Of a stretch of DNA of 64,000 bases, positions 50,239 to 61,053 are shown piece after piece. Under the pieces are notes generated by a model that saw only the letters and a list, made by a program, of their open reading frames with translations, ran no database searches and was not told where the DNA came from. Each line of letters begins with the position of its first letter. Position 1 is the first letter of the stretch. The DNA comes from Geosiphon pyriformis (Eukaryota > Glomeromycota > Glomeromycetes > Archaeosporales > Geosiphonaceae), in the NCBI GenBank assembly GCA_016748015.1, contig JAAOMT010000618.1, forward strand, positions 65,301-129,300, read 5' to 3'. The position numbers were made by a program, and so were the translations under genes.

Positions 50239-51280
50239 ATTCACTTTAAGTTTGAATTTAACACATTGAGATTCGAAAGTTTACGGTTGAAAAGCGTCCG
50301 TTAATAAAACTTTTCTATTTTAATGTTAAACAAATCACAATAACAAATATATAGTTATTTTCATAAAAATATCTATTATTAAAGCATAATCTCGAAATTA
50401 TTTTATTTCAAAATATAAAGCCAAATAAATAAAATTATTAAATAAATTAAAGGCTTAATATCTAAGTAAATTTATGTCGAGTTTAATTCAATATAAATTG
50501 ATTAATAAAGGTTATTTTTTTAATAACTCGTTTAGGCAACAAGACAATAAGACAATGGGGAAACTTGTTTAGCGTCCTTCTTTGTGTACTATTGCTACTT
50601 ATTTTTAGTATGATTTGTAACGAATCACAGTCTGATGAATAAGGTTAATAAATTGATTTGTTATATTATATGCGAACATGGAAGAAACAACATAAAATAA
50701 GAACTCGTCTTTAGACAAATAACTTTCTAAACGTGACTATCAAATAAACCTTTTAAAGAAACCCTCTTTCGAATAATAAGACTTATTCAAATTTTATCCT
50801 TCTATATATCTTTTGTTCTTTATTCACATTATGGAAAACAAAGAAATTAATAGATATCATCTAGATGCTCATGATTGTAATAAATGTGATAGATGTCAAC
50901 GGAGTATTCTAAATAATATTTATAATTATTGTATTGTATGCCAATTCATATTTTTTAAAAAACATTATAAGGACTTTTCAAGCGGCAATGAAGAAGTTGA
51001 TGAAATAATTAAGAATCCAATCTATATTCCATCTAATGATGAAGATAACTATCATGATAGATTGAATTACTATGAATGGATTTCATGGGAGCGTTTGTTG
51101 AATATCAAGGAAATTGCTAGAGGAGGGTTCGGTATAATTTATAAAGCAACCCTAATTGATGGATTAATTGATTCATTGAGTATAAAGCATTATGGTTCAA
51201 TGGAATATGAAAGAGACAGAATAGGCAAAGAAGTAGCAATAAAATTTATAAAAACCAACGGTTCAGAAGTGATTAAAGAG

Positions 51281-51404
51281 GTAAAAAAAATTATTATTAT
51301 TATTATTATTATTATTATTTATATTTACTGTTTAATTCATATTTACCTATTATTTATTTATTTACTGTATATTATCTATTCACTTTTTTACACTGTGTTG
51401 ATAG
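51281..51404 (+). other. Kinase intron 1 with (ATT)n run
   Basis: Donor GTAAAA at 51281. The acceptor is chosen as ATAG at 51404 because it is the only nearby AG that keeps the downstream frame open. The (ATT)n run at about 51290-51318 lies inside the intron. Confidence 0.6.
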
Positions 51405-51739
51405 TTAAATATTCAAAGAGGTATGTTAATCAAGGGCTATCTATTCAATATCTCTTCAATATATGGGATTACGCAAAACGCTGAAACACTCGAGTATGGA
51501 ATTGTGATGGAGTTTGCCAATCATGGAGACCTGAGAATATATTTATCAACAAATTTTCATTCTGCGAGTTGGCTTGATAAATTAAGGATCGTTCATGGAA
51601 TAGTCAACGGGCTTGAGGAGATTCATTCTTCTGGTACGGTTCATCGTAACCTACACCCGGGCAACATCCTACTTGTAGAAAATCTATTTGGCTGTAAGCC
51701 TAGAATTGGAGACCTCGGATTATCTCAACCTACAAACCC

Positions 51740-51873
51740 TCAAACAACAACAGAAACAACGGCATCAACATCGAACTCAGAAACGACAACAAGTTCAAGA
51801 ACAACAGCAGCAGCAACAACAACAATAACAACTACAACAAAAACAATAACAACAATAACAACAAAAACAACAA
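51740..51873 (+). repeat. (ACA)n-type coding repeat in the activation segment
   Basis: A degenerate trinucleotide tract that translates as Thr-rich sequence with Ser and Ala, placed between DLGLSQP and the conserved YGVIPYIPPE motif, where related kinases have only a short linker. Confidence 0.85.
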
Positions 51874-52580
51874 CGGATGAGAAAAGATATATGGAGTGAT
51901 TCCATACATCCCACCAGAAGTTTTAAAAGGAGAAAAGTTTACAACGGCTGGTGATATTTATAGTTTTGGCATGATATTATGGGAATTAGTAACAGGAAAA
52001 CCTCCCTTTCATGATTATTCTCATGATAATATCCTTATAATGGCTATTTTAAATGGGGCTAGGCCTAAGATTACCTTCCCACTTATTCCACCTTCAATTG
52101 CCGAAATAATTAAAAAGTGTTGGCATCCTAATCCTAAGAATCGTCCTACTGCCAAGGAAGTTGAAAAGAAGTTGGAGGAACTTGAATATATAGATGAAGA
52201 GTTTGAGAATGAGAATCAGTTTAAAGAATCAGAGAAATACGTAAAAGAAATGTTAAAGAACGACTCAAAAACAACAACTCACATTCATCCAGGAGCAGTT
52301 TATACAAGTCGCCCTTTAATTTTGCAAATGATGGATTTTTCTAAAGGTTAGTTGATTTGATTTGATTTGATTTAATTCATAAAAGATAAACTTTTTAATT
52401 GATCATTCCTTTGATTTAATTATTACATATTAAAAATTTACCTTAATTTATTTTACTTTATAAAAGAATTAGTCTATTTGCCTGAAGGTAAGAAATTATA
52501 TCTATCATTAATCATTAATCATTATGTTCACATTTAACACTTATTTTTTTTACTTTTTAATATATTTAGACGATTCTTAA

Positions 52581-53096
52581 TCGATTAATTTTATTAGTTA
52601 GTTTATCTTTTTCATTAATTATAAAAAAAATAAAAAATTTATGAATTTATTTTAATATTTTAAAGTATACATATTTTTATTAATTTATTATAAATGGTAT
52701 TTTCTCTTACTTAAAAAATATCAAAATAAAACTACTTATTCAAAAATTTTTAATAATTTGTAGTTGGTTTTAAATATTATTAAAGCTATTAGTGTTTTTA
52801 AAAAAAAAGTGCTTTGATTTTTATTAGATTAATTCAATTTTTAAAATTAAGTAACTCAATAAGTTGATTAATTAAAACATATATAAAATACAACTTGTTT
52901 TGTTTTTAAAATTAGTAAAATTCAATATATTAAGCAAATTAATTAAAGCCAGTTTTAATTAATATATTAATATTATTTTTATTTAAAAAAAAGTTATTGT
53001 TTATAAACAAATTCAAATTAAATATTATATTAATAAAATTATAATAAAACTGGTTTAAATATTAAAAAAATTGAATAAAACCAATTTTTTATTTTT
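52581..53096 (+). repeat. AT-rich repeat family 2, left half at LINE-D
   Basis: No gene. From about 52750 it matches the copy at 18290-18600 (TACAACTTGTTTTGTTTTTAAAA, ATTGTTTATAA, AAAACCAATTTTTTATTTTT). It stops at the LINE-D insertion; AATTTTTTATTTTT at 53083-53096 is the left target-site copy. Confidence 0.65.
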
Positions 53097-55678
53097 ATTA
53101 TTATTATTATTTTTTATTCATTTAATGAGTGAGGTCCAAATACTATCTAGTGCTATACATCAAAAAAATGATCTAAACTAGGCATAAATCATGCACTTTC
53201 TATACATGACCAGCCACTTGAGCTAATTAAAACAACACTACGCAGCTATGTGAACTGAAACTGGATTACCTATATCTGAAAAAAACAAACAAGATTTGCA
53301 AAAACCAAAACAAATACCAAAAGCATCAGCAACACTAAGCAATTTAACTACTCTATCAGAAAACCTCAAAGCCAAACCAGAAACTGAGACAAAAGCCAAA
53401 CTGTCAAGTGGAATCAACTCATTTTTTTCCATATAAGCTCAATGTTTAGCATAAACTGTCCAAACATTTTCTCTAAAAACTAGACCAAGTGAGCATACAA
53501 ACTTAACAATTTTCAAACCAGCAATCTTGAGATCATGAAAGACAAAAACAGTCTCGCAAAACCAATCATCAAAAACAAAACTCTTACAAAGAGCCGTGAA
53601 CACAGAGGAATCAGAAACACAGGACAACAACATCTGTAAAACTCCTGAGAAAGAATAAGAGAAACTGGAAACCACTTTCTAGAAATTTACATGAAATTCC
53701 AATAACCAATATCAAACAAATTCATTAACTCTACAAGAAAACAAATGATCTGACACTTCAATGTTATCACAATATAAGCACAGCACACTAGAATAAAGTC
53801 TATTATAAAGATGCTTCCGAATGGCAACTGGCAGCTGATAGTGCAAAGCTTTTATGAAGTAAGTATGTGTATTAACCAAGAGACTGCTAGTGAAAATAGT
53901 GGACATGTGCAAATTAAAAGGTCACATCAATAATGAACAAAGCTAATCAATCTCAGAGTCAAATTGCCTGCCAAAAACTTAAAACCAGAACCAACTTCCT
54001 AGCATGCATAACAAACTAAACAATAAATATTATGGACAAAATATTTGGAATTGTCAAAAATAACACTATCATCAGCTGTTATGAAAGGTTCACTCAAACA
54101 AGAAGAAAAATACCAACCAGAAAAAGAAGTGGTACCAGCAATTGCATCTGTGTGCTTATTCTCTGAAATGCCAAAGTGACCTTTTACCTTATGCCAGCTA
54201 ACCCTTAAATTCTTATTGCAAATAATGTTAACAATATAACAATACTTAACCCAACACTGATTACAAAAGTCAGAACACACCAGATCCAATTCCGACTTAT
54301 AAGCATCCAAAACAAATTGACTATCTGAAAACAAATGAACAGAATTTGATAAGAGAACACACTCTAGAGCCAACACAATAGCCTGCAACTCCACCAAAAT
54401 AGATGATATTAAACTTGACACACTAATGTCCAGACCCAAATCAATATCCTCAAAAAAAATGGCAGTAGCAGCTTTACAGCTCTCTGTGCCCAGATTACTA
54501 AAAGATTCATCCATGTACACTAACAAACTGCTAGTATCAACCTATGAAAGATAATTACAAACAGACACAAAATCACTAAATTCAAGAATGTTTAAAGGAT
54601 CAACACTACCCAAAACTGAAGGATGGGTGGAAAAGGAACCCACACCATTGAGAAATGCAACAGAAAGCCTAAACTATTCAGAAATAGAGCCACAGAGGTC
54701 CAATCTTTTCTAATGCTTGAAGGTATACCAATCAAAAACAGCATTATGATAATCATGAAGTTGATTCACAAAGACAATACTATATCACCAGAGAGAGAAG
54801 AGAAACTTAAGAAACTCCAACTCACCCAGAACAGCAAACATTAGAATTTCACTGCAAAACCGAAAGAGATTGGCCAAAGAGCCACCCAAGCATAAATTGC
54901 AATCAAAAAAAACACTAACCATGCCTGCCAGAAAGTTATCAAAAGTACTAACACAAATACAAACAAGAGAATTCAATAGATGAACAGAGTACCAATACAA
55001 AACTTGCAAGTTATGAGACCTGTAAGAAAACAAATGATCCAAAATACCACCAGAGTTTGCAAAACTAACAAGAGAAGCAGTTTTACTTTCAGATTGAACT
55101 TAAACAAAAGATTTCAAACCATAAAAGGAGGGATGGTGAATTGTATCACTAAAAAAATCATATGGCAAACCAGATTTGAGCTTCAAGCCCCTATAAATCA
55201 GAGCATTTCACTTGTTGCACATACCAATAGGAATAAAGCTGAACTGTATTCTATAGCTGACTATAGGATAGAGAACTGCCAATATCAAATACAAGAGCTG
55301 TTTATCTGAGACAGCCTTTTTCAGGACCAGATTGGTAAAAAATTGAACATTTAAGTTTGCCTTAGCCAAACTAGGCTTCAAAAGACTCTCTGTTGAAAGC
55401 AAAATACCTAAATACTAATGAGATTTACCCTTTTTGGCAATAGAAATAGACAAGCCACTAATAAAAAGAAAAGAATTGCTGACTCTGCTATTGATAAGAA
55501 TGACCACTGTCTTGTTATTATTAATAGAAATGTCATTCATCTGAAAAAATTCACTAGCAATATTGAGAATATGTTGAGTAGCATTTTGACTGTTACCAAC
55601 CCAAATTGTATTGTTAACAAAAGCACCAGCAGCAAAAAAAAAAGAGTCCAGCCTGAGATTTAGTGTAACCACTTTTGG
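53097..55678 (-). mobile_element. LINE-D, 5'-truncated non-LTR retrotransposon
   Basis: A 2.6-kb element on the minus strand that begins within the reverse transcriptase and runs to a (TAA)n/A tail (plus-strand TTATTATTATTATTATT at about 53097-53112). The exact 14-base AATTTTTTATTTTT at 53083-53096 and 55679-55692 is its target-site duplication. It belongs to the same superfamily as LINE-B and LINE-C but to a different subfamily: the 3' UTR and the C-terminus (VSVHIAA) differ. Confidence 0.92.
53238..55676 (-). pseudogene. LINE-D ORF2 fragment (RT end, RNase H, zinc motif)
   Basis: The RT fragment at 55415-55672 has AFVNNT at the catalytic box (55612-55617) and INNNKTVVILIN. The region after it reads LFKPSLAKA-like (SLLKPSLAKANLNVQFFTNL). 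RNase H at 53999-54526 has a damaged first motif (YMDES), then LVELQAI and FSDSQFVLDAY and the KVKGHFGISENK block. The C-terminal zinc motif CLYCDNIEVSDHLFSC is near 53735-53785. Stops and frame changes throughout. Confidence 0.85.
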
Positions 55679-55858
55679 AATTTTTTATTTTTTACAAAAA
55701 AAAACAGATTTTAAAAAAATAATACTAAGAAATACTAAAAAAAATATTTTTTTTAAATATTTTAACAAAATTAATAATAGTAGTTTTAAATGTAAAAAAA
55801 GTTTGTTTTTTTGTTTTTTGATTTTTTTAAACAATTTAAGATTTTAAGTCTGTAATTA
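55679..55858 (+). repeat. AT-rich repeat family 2, right half beyond LINE-D
   Basis: Begins with the second target-site copy (55679-55692) and continues ACAAAAAAAAACAGA ... AAAAAGTTTGTTTTTTTGTTTT, as at 18610-18745. It is broken again on the right by LINE-E. Confidence 0.65.
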
Positions 55859-56784
55859 TTTTTTTTTTATTACAAGTTTTACAAGTAAAGTCTAACTGCT
55901 ATCTAGTACATAAAACCAAACTAAGTGGAACCAACTAAACACAGCTTATACATAGACTACATGTGGCCAGCCACTTAGACCAGACAAGGCAACACTACAC
56001 ATCTATGACAACAAAAGCATTACCATCCAAACCAGAAAAAAAACAACATAATTTGTGCCTACCAAATTTAACAGCAAAAGATTCTACAACACTAAACATA
56101 TGAACAATGCCAGCTGACAATATAGAAACTACACTGCTGGACAAGCCAGAAACCACACTATTATCTCCAACCAAGCCAGTCTTTTCCATCTCCACTCTAT
56201 ACTTGGCCCTAACAGACCATATTAGAATGCACTGCAATTCCACCACAAATCTGATGTATTCCACAAGAGTCTGAATAATTTTCTTTTTTCCATCAAAAAC
56301 TGAAACAGCTTTAACATACCAATCTCTTATTACAAAACTCTTGTATACTGCTGTGTAAAGACTCATATCCAAAGAACATGATGAGAGCAAAAGCAGAATA
56401 GCAGATGGAAATGAACTCAAAAGACCAGTTATTGACATTCATTTATTAGCAGCTTCAGCCAAAATGTTCCCGCAGAGACCAAAATTACCAGAACAAGTAA
56501 AAACATGATCAGAGAACTTCACCTCACCACACAGCAAACACAAAACACCAGGATAACTTCTGTTATACAACTTTTTTTTAACTGCAACTGGCAGCCACTT
56601 ATACACAATTTTCATTAAATACATGCATAAATTGGCTGACTTTCTACTGGTAAACCCAGAAAGCATGTGTGAATCAGGATGCCAAACAGTCACAGTAGTA
56701 TCTCAATTTATTTCCTTAATTATAATATTTAGAACTATATCAAAACCCAGACCAGTCTCTCAATAAGCACAACATATTAACCAA
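55859..56784 (-). mobile_element. LINE-E, cut by a Ty3-like LTR
   Basis: Minus-strand LINE of the LINE-A subfamily. The 3' UTR (plus strand TACAAGTTTTACAAGTAAAG, GCTATCTAGTACATAAAACC) is nearly the same as LINE-A's. The tail is the T-run at 55859-55868. The body stops at 56784, where the LTR starts with TGTTAT; the 5' remainder should lie beyond the right end of the window, on the other side of the Ty3-like element. Confidence 0.88.
55995..56784 (-). pseudogene. LINE-E ORF2 C-terminal fragment
   Basis: Encodes the region after RNase H, TVWHPDSHMLSGFTSRKSAN, with the zinc motif CLLCGEVKFSDHVFTC near 56500-56550 and the C-terminus FFSGLDGNAFVVIDV. The part right of 56695 has lost its frame. 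It is the closest relative of LINE-A in the window. Confidence 0.82.
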
Positions 56785-57588
56785 TGTTATAGGTGAATCT
56801 TTGAAATATGGAGTAAATAACAAACTCATAACTTGGTGCTTAAAGCTAGTTGTAGTTAATAGTGATTTAAAGATTTTGTATCTGAAGGTTTCAGTTTGAG
56901 TCTTTTGTATAATGAACAAAGATCTAATAGTTGTTTTATCTGTAACTTCCCAAAATTGCAATTCTGTTAATTCTTTTCTTGGCATGATGGCTGGTAAGTA
57001 TTTTGTATCTTCTATATATGTCCTACCCTCTTACAGGGGTCTTTTACCAGACAATCCTTAACATTAATAATCTAGCACTTTATTCAACCAATTAGTGCAC
57101 AACAATAAAATCAAAAATAAAAATCAAAAAAAGAAAAATAAAAGAAAATAATAAATAAACCAAGGTGGTTTTGCAAAATAGCCATGATCAAAAGCTATTG
57201 TTCTAGTGTGATTAAGTATCAATTACTATCAACATGGAGTATTGATAGTAGAATTGGGTTTGAAATAATAAATAGTTATTTATTGTGTTTTTGGAAAGTT
57301 GTCTAGATAAATCTAAACTGAAAGGTCTGTCTTTTCAGCTTTTAATCCTGAGATTCCTCAATTCCTTAATTCTTCACAACAGGAATTCTGGGATTCTTGG
57401 AATCTTGCAATTCCTTTGAGAGGAATCCTGAAATTCTGGAATCCTGTGATTTTTTGTGAGAATTCTATAATTCCTGGAATCCTGCAATTCCTGAAAAGAA
57501 TCCTGGAATTCCACATTTTACTATATCTACTTCTGATTGGCTAATAACTATGTTAATATATATATTTCCTATATTTCTATGAGTAACA
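56785..57588 (-). mobile_element. 3' LTR of the Ty3-like element
   Basis: 804 bases, starting TGTTACTC and ending ATAACA on the minus strand, homologous to the solo LTR at 36201-37067. It is followed on its internal side by a polypurine tract. It contains the same GGAATCCTG/GGAATTCC array (57380-57515). The 5' LTR and primer-binding site are outside the window. Confidence 0.92.
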
Positions 57589-57603
57589 TTATTTTCTCCC
57601 TTT
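57589..57603 (-). other. Polypurine tract next to the 3' LTR
   Basis: AAAGGGAGAAAATAA on the minus strand directly abuts the LTR's TGTTAC. This is the expected plus-strand priming site, and it fixes the LTR boundary. Confidence 0.8.
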
Positions 57604-57619
57604 AATATTGAGCTCTGTC

Positions 57620-59450
57620 AAAATCCAATTCTGTTAATTTCTCTTCTTGAAGTATTTTCTGAATTTTGTTTTCGAGAATTACTTGTGCCATTTGAGTCTG
57701 TAATTCTTCAAATTGAGCATTGGTGATCTTTCCTAATTGATTACTGATAACTATGTCCATTGCTTTGTTAAATAAGATTTCTGGTCAATCCTGAAATGCT
57801 GTGTGTATTTGGTATATGACTTGGGCCTGTGTAGATAAGTTGTTCTTTCCCACAAAATGTTCTAATTGTTGTAGTATTCTTGTGTCGAATAATTGCTTTG
57901 TTTTATCTGTATATAGATTCTGGATATTCATGTATTGTCCTAAGTAAAAATAACAGTAGTTTCTTGAAAATTGTTGTGTTCACCAATTCCAGGTTTTTCT
58001 GGTCAATTCTTGTTGTAATCTGACTATTTGTTGTTTTTTTATGGCCAATTTTACTTTGGTGATTATTTTGTCAACCATATTTTCGAATTTTCTCTGTATC
58101 CTATATTGTAGAGTCTTTGACATATTTTTGTAACAAATTGTTTGTTGATTGATTGTAATTTCCATTTTTTGGTGTTGAATTAACTGAAAAAGTTGTTGTG
58201 CTAGCAAGTAAATATTGTCAGTGATTTCTATTTTTTTGATCTTTTCTGTCATGTTAATTATGTCTTTATATATTTCTTTTGTTAATCAATTGGATGTGTT
58301 GTTATTGATGATGATAATTGGTTCCAGATCTCATGGAATTTTATCTGGTTGTACTAGTATTCTCTGTACTTCCAATTGTAGAATATTACTGGTGGATGAT
58401 AATGCTATATTGTGGTATGGTTTCAGTCGATCATTATGTGTTGCTTTGGTTAAAATTTTGTTGTTCAATCTTAATTTATAAGCTCTATTTCCTAAAATTT
58501 CTTCTATGTGAAATGGTCCATCCCATTTGAGGTCAAATTTTTCACTCCATTGTTTTTCTACTTTGGTATAATGTAGAAGTACTTTGTCTTCAATCCTGAA
58601 TTCAACTGGTTTATTTGATAGTTGGTTATCATGTCTTTCTTTTGTGACTTTTGGATATTATTAGCTGCTTTTTGCTGTTTGTTTTCTAATGTCTCCATTA
58701 AGTCATATGTTCTTCTCAATAATGTTTCCTAGAAATTCTCTTCAGTTATTAGTTCTGTTGAATATGTATTAACTTTTATCTCTACTGGTAATGTTGCTGT
58801 TCTACTATATACTAATTCAAATAGTGTTGCTTATGTAGTGTCTTGTTTCATTGTCCAATAAGCAAATAGTACTGATGGTATAAACAAATCTTATTCATCT
58901 TGATTTTCTTGGCTGAGTTTGGCTATTGCTTCACATAATGTTCTATTAAATCTTTTGACTAATCCATTGGTTTGTGAATGATATGGTGACGATAGTAGTC
59001 TCTTAATTCCGAATCTTTGGCTTAATTCTGCTAATGTTCTATTTACAAAGTGAGTTCCTTGATCTAATAATAATTTTTTTGGACATCTGTGTCAACAAAT
59101 TAAATTTTGATGAATGAATTCGGCAACGGATTCTGCATCTGCTTTTTGAATTGTTTTTGCTTCTGGCTATTTAGTGAGATAGTCCATGGCTATTGCAATA
59201 TATCTGTTGCCTCTGCTGGTGATTGTTAATGGTCTGACTAAGTCAATTCCAATGTGATCAAATAGTTGTCCCACTTTGATTGGTCTTAATGGTTCACTGG
59301 GTTTTTGTTCCTTCTTTTCTTTGACAAGCATCACAATTTTGAACATATTGAATGATGTCTGGATACATTGATGGCCAATAGTATTTTTTTCTGGTTTTTT
59401 CTATGGTTGCTTCTTTGTAAAAGTGTCCTGCAGTTGGGTCTAAGTACATG
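57620..59450 (-). pseudogene. Ty3-like integrase and C-terminal extension, broken
   Basis: The zinc-binding end (VQNCDACQRRKEQKP, about 59320-59350) precedes the catalytic core: DHIGIDLV, LLDQGTHF, then NGLVKRFNRTL, in which the catalytic Glu codon reads Lys (58954-58956). A W-to-stop change (TGG to TAG) interrupts YLTKWPEAK near 59170. The C-terminal part has WDGPFHIEEILGNRAYKLRL (about 58460-58530) and ends in a charged coiled-coil-like tail (57980-58252), which is longer than usual for this domain. Confidence 0.85.
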
Positions 59451-59729
59451 TTGAATAGTATTGTCTCTTTTTATGGCTTTGTTACTATTCTGGTTGGTTG
59501 ATCTGAATCTTTTCTGTTTTTTTAATAAAGTATATTTTGGTGAGTGATAAAATATTTTGATTGTTGTTTAATACTCTTTTGTTCTGATTGAAATAAATTC
59601 TCCTTGAACTGTTGAGTATTCAGATAATGTTGAAGTTGTTGATATTTTTGTGTGTTCATCTTTTGTTATATTTTTGTTGGTATTGGTTTTGGTTTTTGTT
59701 GTATTTTTGGGTTGAAATGTTTTTAGATT

Positions 59730-61010
59730 TGTCTCATTCATGACAAACCATCAGCATTTCCGTTGTTTTTTCTCTTTTTATAGTGTATGATATAAGTATA
59801 TAGTAACAGTGCCATTTTCTACCTTGACTGTCTTCCATCCCCAAATTCTTGTTTGTGAAGTGATGTCAATTCTTTGTGGTCAGTATACACATCAAATTTC
59901 TGGCTTAAGTACTTGGCTCATTTCATAACTGCCCAATATATTGCTAAGTATTCTAGTTCTGGAGTTCTATAATTTTTTTTGGCTGGTGTTAGCTGGCATA
60001 AGCTATTGGATGCTCTCTTCCATCTAATTTTCTCTAAGATAGTACAGCTCCCAATGCTTGACCTGATGCATTGGTGGTGATGATAAATGGCTTGCTGTAA
60101 TTTGAATAGATCAATACTGGAGCTTGAATTAGCTTTTTTCTTAGGATGTCAAAAGCTTTTTGCTGGGTCTCAGTCCATTTATATTTTGTATTCTTGGCTT
60201 GGAAATAGTTGAGTGGCTGAGCTATTTTGGAAAAGTTCTTTATAAAGCATCAATAATAGCTTGTGAAGCCTAAGAATGATTGTAGTTCTGTTAAGTTAGT
60301 TGGTATTGGAAAGTTCTTTACTATTTTGCTGACTATATGTCCCAAGAATTTTAGCTCTGTCTTGCCAAAAAAACATTTGGTGGCATTTAATTTTAGCCCT
60401 GCTTATCGTAGTCTTTCGAACACTTATTGAAGATGATGAAGATGATCATCAAATGTCTTTGAAAATACATTGGTGTCATCCAAGTAAACTACTACTGATT
60501 TCCACAATAAGCCAGTGTACACAATTCCCATTAGCCATTAAAATGTGGCTGGAGCATTGATTAAGCTGAATGGCATAACTTCAAACTCAAAGTTCCCTTC
60601 TCTGATGGTGAATGCTGTTTTTTCTTTGTCGGCTGAATCCATGGCTACTTGTCAGTAACCACTATCTAGATCCAGTGTTGAGAACCATTTATTTCCTCCA
60701 AAAGTATCGAATAGCTCTTGGATCTGTGGAGTTGGGTAGTTGTTTTCATGAGTAACTCTATTGAGTTTTCTATAATCTACACAAAAGTGAATTTTCCCAT
60801 TTTTCTTTTGGACAAGTACCACTGGTAATAACCATGAGCTTATTGATGACTGGATTAGCCCATTGTCAAGCATTCGATTGATTTCTTGACAGATGATTTC
60901 ATGACTGGTGGGTGGAACTCTGTATGCTCACTGTTTAATTGACATTGCATCTCCAGTTTTAATTTGATGTTGGATGATATCAGTTCTGCCAAATTCGTTT
61001 TTGCTGGCAA
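59730..61010 (-). pseudogene. Ty3-like reverse transcriptase and RNase H, broken
   Basis: RT motifs: SSWLLPVVLVQKKNGKIHFC, VDYRKLN, KWFSTLDLDSGY, and the catalytic YLDD, intact near 60475-60490 (VVVYLDDTNVFS). FLGFTSYYWCFIKNFSKIA and KAFDILRKKLIQAPVL lead into RNase H (FIITTNASGQALGAVLS, with Asn in place of Asp). Several stops (for example TAA after APATF near 60540, and two in the VFERLR region near 60420). Confidence 0.87.
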
Positions 61011-61053
61011 AAATGTTGTTAAAATTGTTGAGTAACATCTTGAGCTACATACA

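Larger units (their letters stand above)
47822..50830. other. AT-rich block right of LINE-C
   Basis: Nearly pure A/T to about 50200, then ordinary AT-rich DNA up to the kinase gene. It contains an (AAAAT)n run at 49691-49729 and a (TA)n run at 50211-50238. Its left edge should be the continuation of the repeat interrupted by LINE-C, but I could not follow the match far. No gene seen. The last 500 bases presumably hold the kinase promoter. Confidence 0.6.
50831..52580 (+). pseudogene. Glomeromycotan kinase-like gene with HRN and a frame break
   Basis: Member of the large Tyr-kinase-like families of arbuscular mycorrhizal fungi. Exon 1 (50831-51280) encodes a CNKCDRCQ ... YCIVC module, a WISWERLLNIKEIARGGFG glycine loop and KEVAIKF with the ATP-binding Lys. 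Exon 2 (about 51405 on) has the C-lobe, but the catalytic loop reads VHRNLHPGNILL (51642-51677), Asn in place of Asp. DLG replaces DFG. An (ACA)n tract of about 45 codons follows, and near 51881-51890 the frame shifts by two bases before IYGVIPYIPPEVLKGEKF. The lobe continues to PKNRPTA. Two small exons (52467-52487, 52570-52580) restore the family C-terminus ELVYLPEDDS. Probably a pseudokinase or decaying gene; an assembly error in the repeat could mimic the shift. Confidence 0.8.
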
